This document shows positions 1-7,406 of a stretch of DNA of 8,925 bases, piece after piece. The DNA is from Dehalococcoidia bacterium (GTDB lineage Bacteria > Chloroflexota > Dehalococcoidia > Lucifugimonadales > Lucifugimonadaceae). The stretch lies in contig PACM01000043.1 of assembly GCA_002700125.1 (NCBI GenBank), positions 4,064 to 12,988 of the forward strand. The letters are read 5' to 3'. Position 1 is the stretch's first letter. Every line of letters begins with the position of its first letter. The translations under genes and the position numbers were made by a program. Under the pieces are notes generated by a model. The model was not told the origin of the DNA, made no database searches, and worked only from the letters and a program-made list of their open reading frames with translations.

Positions 1-77
1 GATTATCAATGATAAACACTCTCTAAAGAAATGGATGATGGAAAGAGCAGTATAAAAGCGTACTTTTTTCTTGAAAC

Positions 78-1595
78 TCAGTCTAATCTTGTTGAATCTT
101 TTATCGGATCTAATTCCCACCTTAATGTGTCATCAGGGTTAGTATTACGTGCCCAGCCCTGCTGAATTTTTTGCTCATCCTTAAGCACTATCATTCTTTT
201 ATGAATTTTCTCAGGATCCCAATCTTTGAGTAATAATTCTAATAGTTCATTCTTTTTATCTAAGTAATCATTATTATTAGAAAGGTCATTTAATTCATCA
301 GGGTCGCTATCTAAATCAAAAAGTTGAGCTTCATAGCCGTGATAATAAATTAATTTATAATTATCTTTTCTAACCATTCTATTTTGAACCCCTCCTTCTT
401 TTGCATGGACATCATTACCCATCAGATTTCCTGAAAAATCATTAACCGAAGAATCATCCATGCAGTATTCTGAAAAAGCAATATTCTCCCATTCAGAATT
501 CTTTGGATCTTTTAAATGCTCTAGGAGGCTTTTTCCGTTTGATCTTGGTAATTTTGGTGAATTTGAGGCGTCAAGCATAGTTGCAATCAAATCATATTGA
601 TTTACTACTGAGTTTAATACCTGTCCTTCGGGTAGATGACCCGGCCATGAAATAATTGCGGGGACTTTAACAGAATTTTCGTAAAATGTTTGTTTCCACC
701 ATAGACCATGCTCTCCCAATTGTTCGCCATGGTCAGATGTATATACAATCATTGTATTTTCCATTAATCCATTTCTCTCAAGTGAATCGAGTATACTACC
801 AATAATTTTGTCCATTCTGTCAACTAAGGCGTAATATGCAATTCTACACCGCACTATCTCTTCCTCTGTTACCTCTTCAATTCCTGTTCTTTGACGCCAC
901 CATTTTATATATGGATGACATTCATCTAATAAAGTTGGAGGTATTTTTGGCATACCAACTTTTTTTTCATATTTCTCATAATCTTCTTTTGAGGCGATAA
1001 ATGGCTGATGAGGTAGCATAAGTCCTATGGATAGAGAAATTGGTTGATTATCAATTTTTTTATTTCCTAAATCATCTATATACTTTACCGTCTCTGCAGT
1101 AACTATTTCATCATGAACTTGATAAGCAGTTTGCCCAATTCCAGAAGCTTTTAAGCTTATTCTGTTTGGTCCTGCTGTCCCATTAAGCTCACCATGAGTT
1201 CCAGGATTTTTTGAGGATCCCAAATGATTATGACCATGATCTCCTACTAATCTTTCAGAAAAACCATGATATTGATCAATCCCATTAAAATGCATTCTGC
1301 CAACTTGAACAGGTTTATATCCATTTGCTCCCAACGAGTGAGCATAGGTAGGAATTGCAGAATTTAAAATTTGATCATTTGTCCAAACTTCGCTTTGGTG
1401 AGGTTTCAGGCCTGTTATTGCCGCCATTCTGGATGGAACACATATAGGAGAAGCAGCATAAGCATTTTGGATAATTGTGCCCCTATTAGCTAATTTATCT
1501 AGGTTAGGAGTATCAATAATCGGATCTCCAGCACATCCCATTATTGCTGGATTGTGCTGATCGGATTGTATATAAATTAAATTAGGTTTTTTCAT
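78..1595 (-). CDS. S1-family sulfatase (formylglycine-dependent), choline-sulfatase-like, cytoplasmic type
   Basis: Hydrolyses a sulfate ester; the substrate is not known. The 505-residue protein has the alkaline-phosphatase-superfamily sulfatase layout. An N-terminal metal site SDQH (Asp12, Gln13) comes first, then the signature CVPSRMAAITG with Cys52 as the residue to be converted to formylglycine. GRMHF (Arg100, His102), PHQPF (His196), TSDHG (Asp288, His289) and Lys301 follow. No signal peptide is visible, so it probably acts in the cytoplasm. I place the start at the ATG at 1595-1593 because a strong AAGGAGA site lies 5 bases upstream and the protein then opens directly with the family's first strand. 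An upstream in-frame ATG at 1640 would add 15 unconserved residues and run into the preceding gene. It is last in the transporter operon, 14 bases after ATPase F. One oddity is Arg100, where most sulfatases have Lys. Fold certain, substrate open. Confidence 0.93.
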   Translation of the reverse strand: MKKPNLIYIQSDQHNPAIMGCAGDPIIDTPNLDKLANRGTIIQNAYAASPICVPSRMAAITGLKPHQSEVWTNDQILNSAIPTYAHSLGANGYKPVQVGRMHFNGIDQYHGFSERLVGDHGHNHLGSSKNPGTHGELNGTAGPNRISLKASGIGQTAYQVHDEIVTAETVKYIDDLGNKKIDNQPISLSIGLMLPHQPFIASKEDYEKYEKKVGMPKIPPTLLDECHPYIKWWRQRTGIEEVTEEEIVRCRIAYYALVDRMDKIIGSILDSLERNGLMENTMIVYTSDHGEQLGEHGLWWKQTFYENSVKVPAIISWPGHLPEGQVLNSVVNQYDLIATMLDASNSPKLPRSNGKSLLEHLKDPKNSEWENIAFSEYCMDDSSVNDFSGNLMGNDVHAKEGGVQNRMVRKDNYKLIYYHGYEAQLFDLDSDPDELNDLSNNNDYLDKKNELLELLLKDWDPEKIHKRMIVLKDEQKIQQGWARNTNPDDTLRWELDPIKDSTRLD

Positions 1596-1600
1596 AAATT

Positions 1601-1607
1601 TCTCCTT
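1601..1607 (-). promoter_or_regulatory. Ribosome binding site of the sulfatase
   Basis: AAGGAGA on the minus strand, 5 bases before the ATG at 1595. It is the strongest Shine-Dalgarno match I found in the window and it decides the sulfatase start. It lies just beyond the stop codon of ATPase F (1612-1610), so the sulfatase can be translated independently of the transporter genes on a shared mRNA. Confidence 0.85.
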
Positions 1608-1609
1608 GA

Positions 1610-2596
1610 TTAAACAAAATTTGTTTTTACTTTTAAACAAGCGACTTGGTGACCCGATTTATACGTTTCCAATTTAGGTATGATCTGCGAGCATTTATCG
1701 TCAGCTATTGGACATCGGGTCCGAAAAACACATCCTGACGGTGGATTTGCAGCACTTGGTATGTCTCCTTCTATTGTTTTAGTTGATCCTTTTCTCTCTT
1801 TCCTTGGATCTGGAAAAGGGATGGAATCAATGAGCGCTTTCGTATATGGATGCTGTGGGTTTGAAAATAATGATTCACTAGATCCTACCTCAACTATTTT
1901 TCCTAAGTACATTACAGCTATCCTCGAACTTAAGTATTTCACTACAGCTAAATCGTGAGCAATAAATAAATAAGATATTTGAAGATTTTTCTGCAAATTT
2001 TTTAATAAATTTAATATTTGGGCCTGTACAGACACATCAAGAGCTGATACCGGCTCATCACAAATTATTAATTTTGGATTTGTTGAAATAGCTCTGGCAA
2101 TCCCTATTCTTTGCCTTTGCCCTCCGCTAAATTCGTGTGGAAAACGATCTTCCGACATCTGATCTAAGCCTACAGTAGTGAGCAGTGATTTGACTTCGTC
2201 TTTTAGTTCTGTATATTGCTTTTGAGCCCTCATAGGTTCTGCAATGATATCTCTAACTTTCATTCTTGGATTTAATGAACTATAAGGATCCTGAAAGATA
2301 GCTCCTATGTCCCTTTGTTTCTTTCTCAGTGAGCTTCCCCTTAGGGATAATATATTATCGTTATCTATGTTTATAACCCCTGACTGTGGTTTAACCAAAT
2401 TCAGTATAGCTTTTGCCAGAGTACTTTTACCTGAGCCGCTTTCACCAACTAACCCAAAAGTTTCTCCGCTGTTAATACTAATGTCTACTCCGTCAACCGC
2501 CTTTATCTTTTTCTTATTTTTAAAAAACATATATTGCCCACCAGACTCGTAGTACACTTTCAAATTTTTTATCTCTAGAACTTTTTTATCACTCAT
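1610..2596 (-). CDS. dppF: ABC transporter ATPase, oligopeptide/dipeptide type (DppF/OppF-like)
   Basis: Second of two ATPases that power solute import on the cytoplasmic face of the permease pair. The 328 residues show Walker A GESGSGKST (51-59), Q-loop Gln102 (IFQDPYSSLNP), signature FSGGQRQR (156-163), Walker B LIICDE (176-181) and switch His214 (IAHD). The C-terminal oligopeptide-ATPase extension includes NPQHPYT (246-252). Four cysteines (289, 295, 302, 320) are spaced C-x5-C-x6-C-x17-C, the pattern known in some Dpp/Opp ATPases to hold a [4Fe-4S] cluster. The start ATG overlaps the stop of ATPase D in an ATGA (2593-2596). Upstream there is only a poor Shine-Dalgarno, so translation is probably coupled. 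The gene symbol marks the subfamily and says nothing about substrate. Confidence 0.95.
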   Translation of the reverse strand: MSDKKVLEIKNLKVYYESGGQYMFFKNKKKIKAVDGVDISINSGETFGLVGESGSGKSTLAKAILNLVKPQSGVINIDNDNILSLRGSSLRKKQRDIGAIFQDPYSSLNPRMKVRDIIAEPMRAQKQYTELKDEVKSLLTTVGLDQMSEDRFPHEFSGGQRQRIGIARAISTNPKLIICDEPVSALDVSVQAQILNLLKNLQKNLQISYLFIAHDLAVVKYLSSRIAVMYLGKIVEVGSSESLFSNPQHPYTKALIDSIPFPDPRKERKGSTKTIEGDIPSAANPPSGCVFRTRCPIADDKCSQIIPKLETYKSGHQVACLKVKTNFV

Positions 2597-3606
2597 CTTA
2601 ATTTTCTCGTTACCTTAGAGGATTCCCAACATGCTACCATGTGCCCCTTTTTTGACTCAGTCAATGGTGGCACTGTAGAAATACATTTTTTTGTAGCCAA
2701 TTGACACCTAGGTGCAAAACTACAACCAGGTTTTAGTGTTAAATCTGGTACTTCACCTAATATAGTAGATAATTCCATTTTAGGATCAAAATCTAGTCTA
2801 GGAACAGAATTTAGTAATCCTAGAGTATATGGATGTTTCGGATTATAAAATATTTCATCTGTCGAGCCAGACTCTATAAGGTTTCCCGCATACATCACGT
2901 GAATCTTACTTGCGTAACGAGCAAGTATTCCCAAGTTATGAGTAATCAATATGACTGATGTACCTATATCTTTGGTCAATTTTTGTATCAACTCTAATAT
3001 CTGAGTTTGAATTGTCACATCAAGAGCGGTAGTTGGTTCATCTGCAATGAGAATTTTAGGGTTACAACTTAAAGCAATAGCGATCATGACTCTTTGTCTC
3101 TGTCCTCCACTTAATTTATGTGGATGTTCATTAATTCTTAATTCAGGATCTGGTAAACCTACCAACTTAAGCAAACTAATTGCTTCCTTAATAGCCTCCT
3201 TTGAACTCAATCCACCGTGCAATTCCAATATTTCAGTAATCTGTTCCCCTATAGTCAACACTGGATTTAAAGAAGTCATAGGTTCTTGAAAAATCATGCT
3301 GATTTCTTTGCCTCTTACTTTCTGCATGTTGTTTTCAGAAAGATTTATCAAATTTTTTCCTTCAAGAAGAACTTCCCCTCCCATAATTTTTCCTGGTGGA
3401 TCGGGGACCAAACCCATCAAAGACAGAGCGGTCACGCTCTTCCCACAGCCACTCTCCCCTACAAGGCCTACAATTTCGCCAGGGTTCAAATCAAAAGACA
3501 GGTTATTTACTGCGATTATATCCTCATCGTCTTTCCTGAATACGGTTCTTAAATTCCTTACTTCCAACAATTTAGATTTCTTTTCCTTTACTGGTTTAGT
3601 AGTCAT
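2593..3606 (-). CDS. dppD: ABC transporter ATPase, oligopeptide/dipeptide type (DppD/OppD-like)
   Basis: First of the paired ATPases of the importer, 337 residues. Visible motifs are Walker A GESGCGKS (50-57), Q-loop Gln107 (IFQEPMTSLNP), signature LSGGQRQR (165-172), Walker B ILIADE (185-190) and His223 (ITHN). The C-terminal oligopeptide domain has NPKHPYT (255-261). Cysteines 295, 301, 308 and 326 have exactly the same C-x5-C-x6-C-x17-C spacing as its partner, which suggests that both subunits carry an Fe-S cluster. The start is the ATG at 3606, sharing one base with the permease C stop (TAATG). A good AAAGGA site (3613-3618) sits inside the end of permease C, 6 bases upstream. Together with ATPase F it would form a heterodimer, as in other Dpp/Opp systems. 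Confidence 0.95.
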   Translation of the reverse strand: MTTKPVKEKKSKLLEVRNLRTVFRKDDEDIIAVNNLSFDLNPGEIVGLVGESGCGKSVTALSLMGLVPDPPGKIMGGEVLLEGKNLINLSENNMQKVRGKEISMIFQEPMTSLNPVLTIGEQITEILELHGGLSSKEAIKEAISLLKLVGLPDPELRINEHPHKLSGGQRQRVMIAIALSCNPKILIADEPTTALDVTIQTQILELIQKLTKDIGTSVILITHNLGILARYASKIHVMYAGNLIESGSTDEIFYNPKHPYTLGLLNSVPRLDFDPKMELSTILGEVPDLTLKPGCSFAPRCQLATKKCISTVPPLTESKKGHMVACWESSKVTRKLR

Positions 3607-4463
3607 TAATTATCCTTTACTTCACCTTTTAATTTTGGATCCAAACGGTCTCTTAGTTCATCACCTATCAAATTAAAAGACATTATAGTGAGGGTTAATG
3701 CTATGCCCGGGAAAATCGCAATCCACCACAGCGGACGTAAATAATTCTCAGCTACGACAGACATCATGCTTCCCCAAGTTGGTGCATTAGGAGTTATCCC
3801 CAAACCTAAGAAACTCAAGGCGGCTTCAGCAAATATTGCACCACCCAGGCTGACACTGGCCACTACCAATAGCGGTGCAAAGCACTGAGGGGCTATATGC
3901 CTGAATATAATAATTATCGGATGAGTCCCCATAGCTTTAGCAGCTTCAACATAAGCCATATTTTTTATAGTTAGCACAGAAGACCTTATTATCCTCACTG
4001 TTCCTGCTATCCCCCCCACAGCTATGGCAATAATTACAGTAAGTCTACCGCTCCCTAACCCAGCCAATAAAAGCAAAGCAAGTATTAAACTAGGAATCGA
4101 TAACATTACTTCAATAATTCGTTGGGTAAGTAGGTCAAACCAACCTCCAAAATAACCTGATGTCATCCCCCAAAAAAAACCAATTGTTTTTGAGAGTATT
4201 ACTGCAGAAAAAGCAATAATAAGAGTTGTTCTAACTCCATGAATCATCCGGCTAGCTACGTCTCTTCCTGCATAATCAGTACCTAAAAGATGCTGCATTG
4301 TGGGAGGAGATCTCAGTGCATCATAATGAGCTTTCTGGGGATCCATGGGGGCAATTTGAGATGGGAAAAGCGCTAAAACAAGCATTACAATCAAAATGAT
4401 AGTAGCAAAGAGAGTAAGAGGGTTGCTTTTAATAATTATTAATAAATTCTTTATCCTAATCAT
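3606..4463 (-). CDS. dppC: ABC transporter permease, DppC/OppC-like
   Basis: Inner-membrane half-channel of the importer, 285 residues. It opens with a short cytoplasmic stretch and a membrane segment at about 16-34. Next comes the subfamily signature LGTDYAGRDVASRMIHGVRTT (about 60-80) and further hydrophobic segments near 82-104, 119-137, 141-155, 196-217 and 246-266. The EAA coupling loop, YVEAAKAMGTHPIII, is at about 171-185 and contacts an ATPase. I choose the ATG at 4463, which follows an AGGA site (4470-4473) by 6 bases and overlaps the end of permease B by 8 bases. A TTG six codons upstream (4481) is in frame but has no comparable support. Length and motif order are normal for the family, with no sign of damage. 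Confidence 0.94.
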   Translation of the reverse strand: MIRIKNLLIIIKSNPLTLFATIILIVMLVLALFPSQIAPMDPQKAHYDALRSPPTMQHLLGTDYAGRDVASRMIHGVRTTLIIAFSAVILSKTIGFFWGMTSGYFGGWFDLLTQRIIEVMLSIPSLILALLLLAGLGSGRLTVIIAIAVGGIAGTVRIIRSSVLTIKNMAYVEAAKAMGTHPIIIIFRHIAPQCFAPLLVVASVSLGGAIFAEAALSFLGLGITPNAPTWGSMMSVVAENYLRPLWWIAIFPGIALTLTIMSFNLIGDELRDRLDPKLKGEVKDN

Positions 4464-5415
4464 ATCTAATCCTAGGATCAATTGTGGAATAAATTATATC
4501 AACTATTAAGTTGATTACTATGAAAGCAAAGGCAAAAATAAGAACAAGGTTTTGTATAATCATCCAGTCCCTGTCAGCTAAACCCTGAGCTAATAATGCT
4601 CCAAGTCCTGGTATCGATAGTGCCATTTCAACAGCAATAGAGCCTGATAGCAAATTCCCAAATTGTAATCCAGAAATTGTTACAACGGGTATTAGTGCGT
4701 TTTTGAGAACATGCTTAGTGATGACAACATTATTGGCAAGTCCTTTTGATCTTGCAGTTCGTACATAATCTTCTCTTATCACTTCTAAAATGCTCGACCT
4801 AGCCATCCTTGCAATTACTGCAGCCATACCTGTGCCTATGGCGACTGCTGCAGGCAAGGCTACATACAAGCTTTGTATAGGGTTTTGCCAAAAGAATATA
4901 ACATCAACTGGTGGTCTCCAGGTAAACACAAGAACAAAAAATATTAAAAATCCTAAAGCAGCATAAAAGGAAGGAACAGCTAAAAAGAAAATAACTATTC
5001 CTCTAGAAAAATAATCCCCAATACTATTTCTATTGACTGCAGCCAAAATGCCAACTGGCAAACCAATAACCCACGAAATAATTAAAGAGAGAACGGTTAT
5101 CTCAATTGTCATAGGAGCTCTTCTTCTAATATGTTCTCCCACTGATATTTTAGTCCAAAAAGAATATCCCATATCACCGGTGAAAACATCCTTCATCCAA
5201 CCTCCATACTGAACGTAAAGAGGTCTATTTAAACCTAGGCTTTCATTTATAGATTCTCTTTGTTGCTCGGTAAATACCATAGCTCCTGTTTCATCAGTTA
5301 CCATTGCATCTACAACATCACCGGGTAAAATGCGCATGAAGAAGAATATTACAAGACTTACTCCAACCAAAGTTGGAATTGCAATTAAAACTCTCCTTAA
5401 TATGTATGCATACAT
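4456..5415 (-). CDS. dppB: ABC transporter permease, DppB/OppB-like
   Basis: Partner half-channel, 319 residues. The N-terminus MYAYILRRVLIAIPTLVGVS is the classic start of this subfamily and fixes the ATG at 5415. The first membrane segment (about 9-28) is followed by RILPGD and an extracytoplasmic domain with ESLGLNRPLYVQY (about 58-70) and GDMGYSF (80-86). Then come membrane segments near 103-127, 138-165, 185-203, 240-260 and 286-308. The EAA loop DYVRTARSKGL (216-226) is the ATPase contact. The gene lies 71 bases after the binding-protein stop. Its probable ribosome site (GAGG, 5424-5427) is partly inside a hairpin stem (5425-5457), so its translation may be held below that of the binding protein. 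Confidence 0.94.
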   Translation of the reverse strand: MYAYILRRVLIAIPTLVGVSLVIFFFMRILPGDVVDAMVTDETGAMVFTEQQRESINESLGLNRPLYVQYGGWMKDVFTGDMGYSFWTKISVGEHIRRRAPMTIEITVLSLIISWVIGLPVGILAAVNRNSIGDYFSRGIVIFFLAVPSFYAALGFLIFFVLVFTWRPPVDVIFFWQNPIQSLYVALPAAVAIGTGMAAVIARMARSSILEVIREDYVRTARSKGLANNVVITKHVLKNALIPVVTISGLQFGNLLSGSIAVEMALSIPGLGALLAQGLADRDWMIIQNLVLIFAFAFIVINLIVDIIYSTIDPRIRYD

Positions 5416-5423
5416 ATTCTCAA

Positions 5424-5427
5424 CCTC
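5424..5427 (-). promoter_or_regulatory. Probable ribosome binding site of permease B, partly in a stem
   Basis: GAGG on the minus strand, 8 bases before the ATG at 5415. It is the best Shine-Dalgarno match available there; a GAG nearer the start is the alternative. Three of its four bases (5425-5427) belong to the downstream arm of the 12-bp hairpin, so folding would hide it from the ribosome. Confidence 0.5.
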
Positions 5428-5457
5428 GGCATCTAATTTCGATTTTTAGATGCCGAG
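5425..5457 (-). other. Perfect 12-bp inverted repeat between binding-protein and permease genes
   Basis: The arms at 5425-5436 (CTCGGCATCTAA) and 5446-5457 (TTAGATGCCGAG) are exact complements around a 9-base loop. Each arm has six G/C bases in a very AT-rich setting. On the minus-strand transcript the stem is followed by GTTGAGAAT and the permease start, with no U-run, so it is not a classic intrinsic terminator. Similar hairpins behind binding-protein genes in other ABC operons protect the upstream mRNA or lower expression of the membrane subunits. I infer that role here. The stem also covers most of the permease ribosome site. Confidence 0.75.
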
Positions 5458-5486
5458 TTTGATATTTAAGATCGATATTTTCTATC

Positions 5487-7256
5487 CTATCTTTTATCCA
5501 TCCATATTGTGTCAACTCTACCCCATATACTTTGAGTTCTTCTATCCATAGGGAAATGTACATGAGGACCCCAAACTGCTCTGTGGCTATCAAAACCAAA
5601 CAATATCAAAGGAGGATTTTCATCAAGCTTTGATTGAACAAGTCGGGTGAATGCAGCTCTGGTTGTAGGGTCAAGTTCACCAAGCATTGCGTCTAACAAA
5701 ACGTCCACTTCAGGATTAGAGTAATTGGTAAAGTTCTGTGATGAACCTGTGCCGTACAATCCTAACATAAATGGAGTGTAGTTCTTGATCGCTTGAACTG
5801 GAACAAGATGCATCACTATTTCAGTACCAGCCTTAAATGCATCTCCTGCATACTGATCTTGAACCAATGCTCTCTCAACTGCTCTAGGCTGTATATCACA
5901 TCCTAAATTAGTGTTGATCATATCCATGAATGATACAGGACCAGCACCGTCAGGTTTGTAGCCCACCATAGTTTTTACAGGGAAGCCTTCACAATTTGGA
6001 TATCCTGCATCAGCCATCAGTTGCTGAGCCGCTTTTATATCTGCGGCATTATCATCCCTCCATCCAGCAAGATTAAAGAATTCTTCTTCCGGAGTGGCTC
6101 CTTCTGCAAGCGTTGGAATCCAACGGCTTGGCTTAGCAGAACCCAGTGAAACTCTTGTAAAGTTATGTTTGTTAGTCGCTAAATGAAACGCTTTTCTAAC
6201 GTTTATGTCATTAAAAGGAGCAACTGCGTTATTCCACCCAAAGTAGTTACTACCGGTGTTCGGCATTCTTTTCGAGTGTACTCTGTCATCTGCTTGAGCT
6301 TGAGCATATCCATCTTCCGATGTATTCCAAGCAAAATCAGCAACATCTGTTATTACGTTAACTCCCCTAGCGGTACCACCAGCGTGAATCATCTTAATAC
6401 CATCTATGTAAGGTAAATTTGGATTCCAGTAATCTTCATTCTTCTCAAACGTCATATATTCTCCAGGAATATAATCAACAAATTTGAATGGACCAGTCCC
6501 TGGGCACACAACTTCTCTGACATCATAATTGTTGTCTTCCAAACATTTCTTTGGGAGAATTGTGGCATTCAACATTGTAAAAGCATTGAATTGATGAGCA
6601 CTTGGTCTTTTCAAAGTAAATATAACCCAGTTATCTCCACCATCTTTTATGGTATCTATCTCAGTGAACAAAGACTGAATTCCGATAGCTATATGATCTG
6701 GAGGATTAACAATCCTTTCAAACGTAGCTACAACATCATCTGGAGTCAAAAGTGAACCATCGTGAAACTTAACCCCTTCTCTTAAATGAAATTTATAAAT
6801 CATTCCATCTGCAGATATTTCCCACTTATCAGCCAAATCAGGCATTATAGTAGTCATACCGGTATTTGGATTCATTCTAATAAGTCCGTTATACATTACC
6901 GTCAAATTATGAGGACCAGCCCCTTGTGCAACAGGCATTTGATGATGATCAGTGTGTTTTACGCTAACGCCAAAAGTCATTCTGAGGATTCCTCCCCGAA
7001 CTGGATTAGGCTCGTTTGATTCCAGTACGAAATCAGACATATCTACCGATATAGCTGTGCCTCCTCCTGGGATAGCTGTTGGTGTAACTGTTATTACTTT
7101 CTCTTCTACTTGAACAACAGTTTCTTTTACGATTTTATCAACTTGTACTTCTTTAACTACTTCTACCGGCACCTCTTTAATTACTTCACTTCCACATGCA
7201 AATACGAAAACTGTTGATATAATTGCAAGAATAAATGTAAATTTAGATATGTTCAT
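5487..7256 (-). CDS. Extracytoplasmic solute-binding lipoprotein, family 5 (peptide/nickel type)
   Basis: Captures the solute and hands it to the permease pair. The 589 residues begin with a lipoprotein signal peptide ending VFVFAC, with Cys21 the lipid-bearing residue. A low-complexity Val/Glu/Lys linker follows (about 24-58, e.g. KEVPVEVVKEV), then PGGG (63-66). The family-5 domain starts near 86 (PVRGGILR) and has the typical run LADKWEISADGMIYKFHLREG, then KFHDGSLLTPDDVVATFERI. Later landmarks are GTGPFKFVDY, NEDYWNP and DINVRKAFHLATN. The ATG at 7256 has an AAAGGG site (7265-7270) 8 bases upstream. It heads the importer operon behind a promoter candidate and tandem repeats. The linker type is common in Chloroflexota binding proteins. 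The ligand is not readable: family 5 covers peptides, nickel complexes, oligosaccharides and more. Confidence 0.95.
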   Translation of the reverse strand: MNISKFTFILAIISTVFVFACGSEVIKEVPVEVVKEVQVDKIVKETVVQVEEKVITVTPTAIPGGGTAISVDMSDFVLESNEPNPVRGGILRMTFGVSVKHTDHHQMPVAQGAGPHNLTVMYNGLIRMNPNTGMTTIMPDLADKWEISADGMIYKFHLREGVKFHDGSLLTPDDVVATFERIVNPPDHIAIGIQSLFTEIDTIKDGGDNWVIFTLKRPSAHQFNAFTMLNATILPKKCLEDNNYDVREVVCPGTGPFKFVDYIPGEYMTFEKNEDYWNPNLPYIDGIKMIHAGGTARGVNVITDVADFAWNTSEDGYAQAQADDRVHSKRMPNTGSNYFGWNNAVAPFNDINVRKAFHLATNKHNFTRVSLGSAKPSRWIPTLAEGATPEEEFFNLAGWRDDNAADIKAAQQLMADAGYPNCEGFPVKTMVGYKPDGAGPVSFMDMINTNLGCDIQPRAVERALVQDQYAGDAFKAGTEIVMHLVPVQAIKNYTPFMLGLYGTGSSQNFTNYSNPEVDVLLDAMLGELDPTTRAAFTRLVQSKLDENPPLILFGFDSHRAVWGPHVHFPMDRRTQSIWGRVDTIWMDKR

Positions 7257-7297
7257 AATGAAAACCCTTTCTAATCGAATTCTTTAAACATTTTTTT

Positions 7298-7390
7298 GGT
7301 CATTAGCGTTTATCAATAAAAATCTTCCGGTCATTAGCGTTTATCGCTAAAAAACTTCAGATAATTGACGTGTATTTATAGTATAACATC
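7298..7390. repeat. 31-bp tandem repeat, two near-identical copies plus a possible decayed third
   Basis: Copy 1 (7298-7328) and copy 2 (7329-7359) match at 27 of 31 positions. Both open with the identical 17-mer GGTCATTAGCGTTTATC. A third 31-base step (7360-7390) matches copy 2 at 15 of 31 positions (11 of the first 17), so it is only a possible relic. Copy 2 also holds a perfect 6-bp inverted repeat TTAGCG-TTTAT-CGCTAA (7334-7350), which in copy 1 is broken. The repeats lie between the promoter candidate and the binding-protein start. The 31-base period is close to three helical turns, as expected if protein dimers bind one face of the DNA; that role is inference. Confidence 0.8.
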
Positions 7391-7406
7391 AGATATTTTG
7401 TCGCAA
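7380..7406 (-). promoter_or_regulatory. Candidate sigma-70-type promoter of the importer operon (extended -10)
   Basis: On the minus strand TGTTATACT (7380-7388) fits an extended -10 (TGn plus TATACT). TTGCGA (7401-7406) is a plausible -35 with a rather short 15-base spacer, tolerable with an extended -10. It begins 10 bases after the MBL stop codon and would start transcription near 7370, giving a leader of roughly 110 bases that includes the tandem repeats. No terminator separates the MBL gene from this operon, so some read-through is also likely. Confidence 0.5.

Noticed and set aside
3..15. Palindrome TTATCA-A-TGATAA at the window edge
   Set aside because: Short, AT-rich and without any visible gene or promoter context; such palindromes arise often by chance at this base composition.
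54..67. AAAAG-CGTA-CTTTT stem after the sulfatase as a terminator
   Set aside because: The 5-bp stem is almost all A-T and too weak to call, and the bases that follow on the minus strand do not form a clean U-run. The end of the operon cannot be placed from this window.
1596..1640. Upstream ATG at 1640 as the sulfatase start
   Set aside because: It would overlap the end of ATPase F, and the added 15 residues do not belong to the sulfatase fold. The strong ribosome site points to 1595.
3296..3676. Plus-strand open frame of 126 codons opposite ATPase D
   Set aside because: It lies antisense to a well-conserved ATPase, has no recognisable domain, and its low-complexity Ser/Pro/Phe-rich composition is what the complement of this gene produces. 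The other plus-strand frames are shadows for the same reason.
4464..4481. TTG at 4481 as the permease C start
   Set aside because: The ATG at 4463 has an AGGA site at good distance and gives the normal family N-terminus.
7334..7350. 6-bp stem TTAGCG/CGCTAA as terminator of the MBL gene
   Set aside because: On the minus-strand transcript the U-run comes before the stem and the stem is followed by AUGACC. The stem is also only 6 bp.
7298..7390. Repeats as a CRISPR array
   Set aside because: The units are directly adjacent with no unique spacers between them, there are only two good copies, and no cas genes are nearby.
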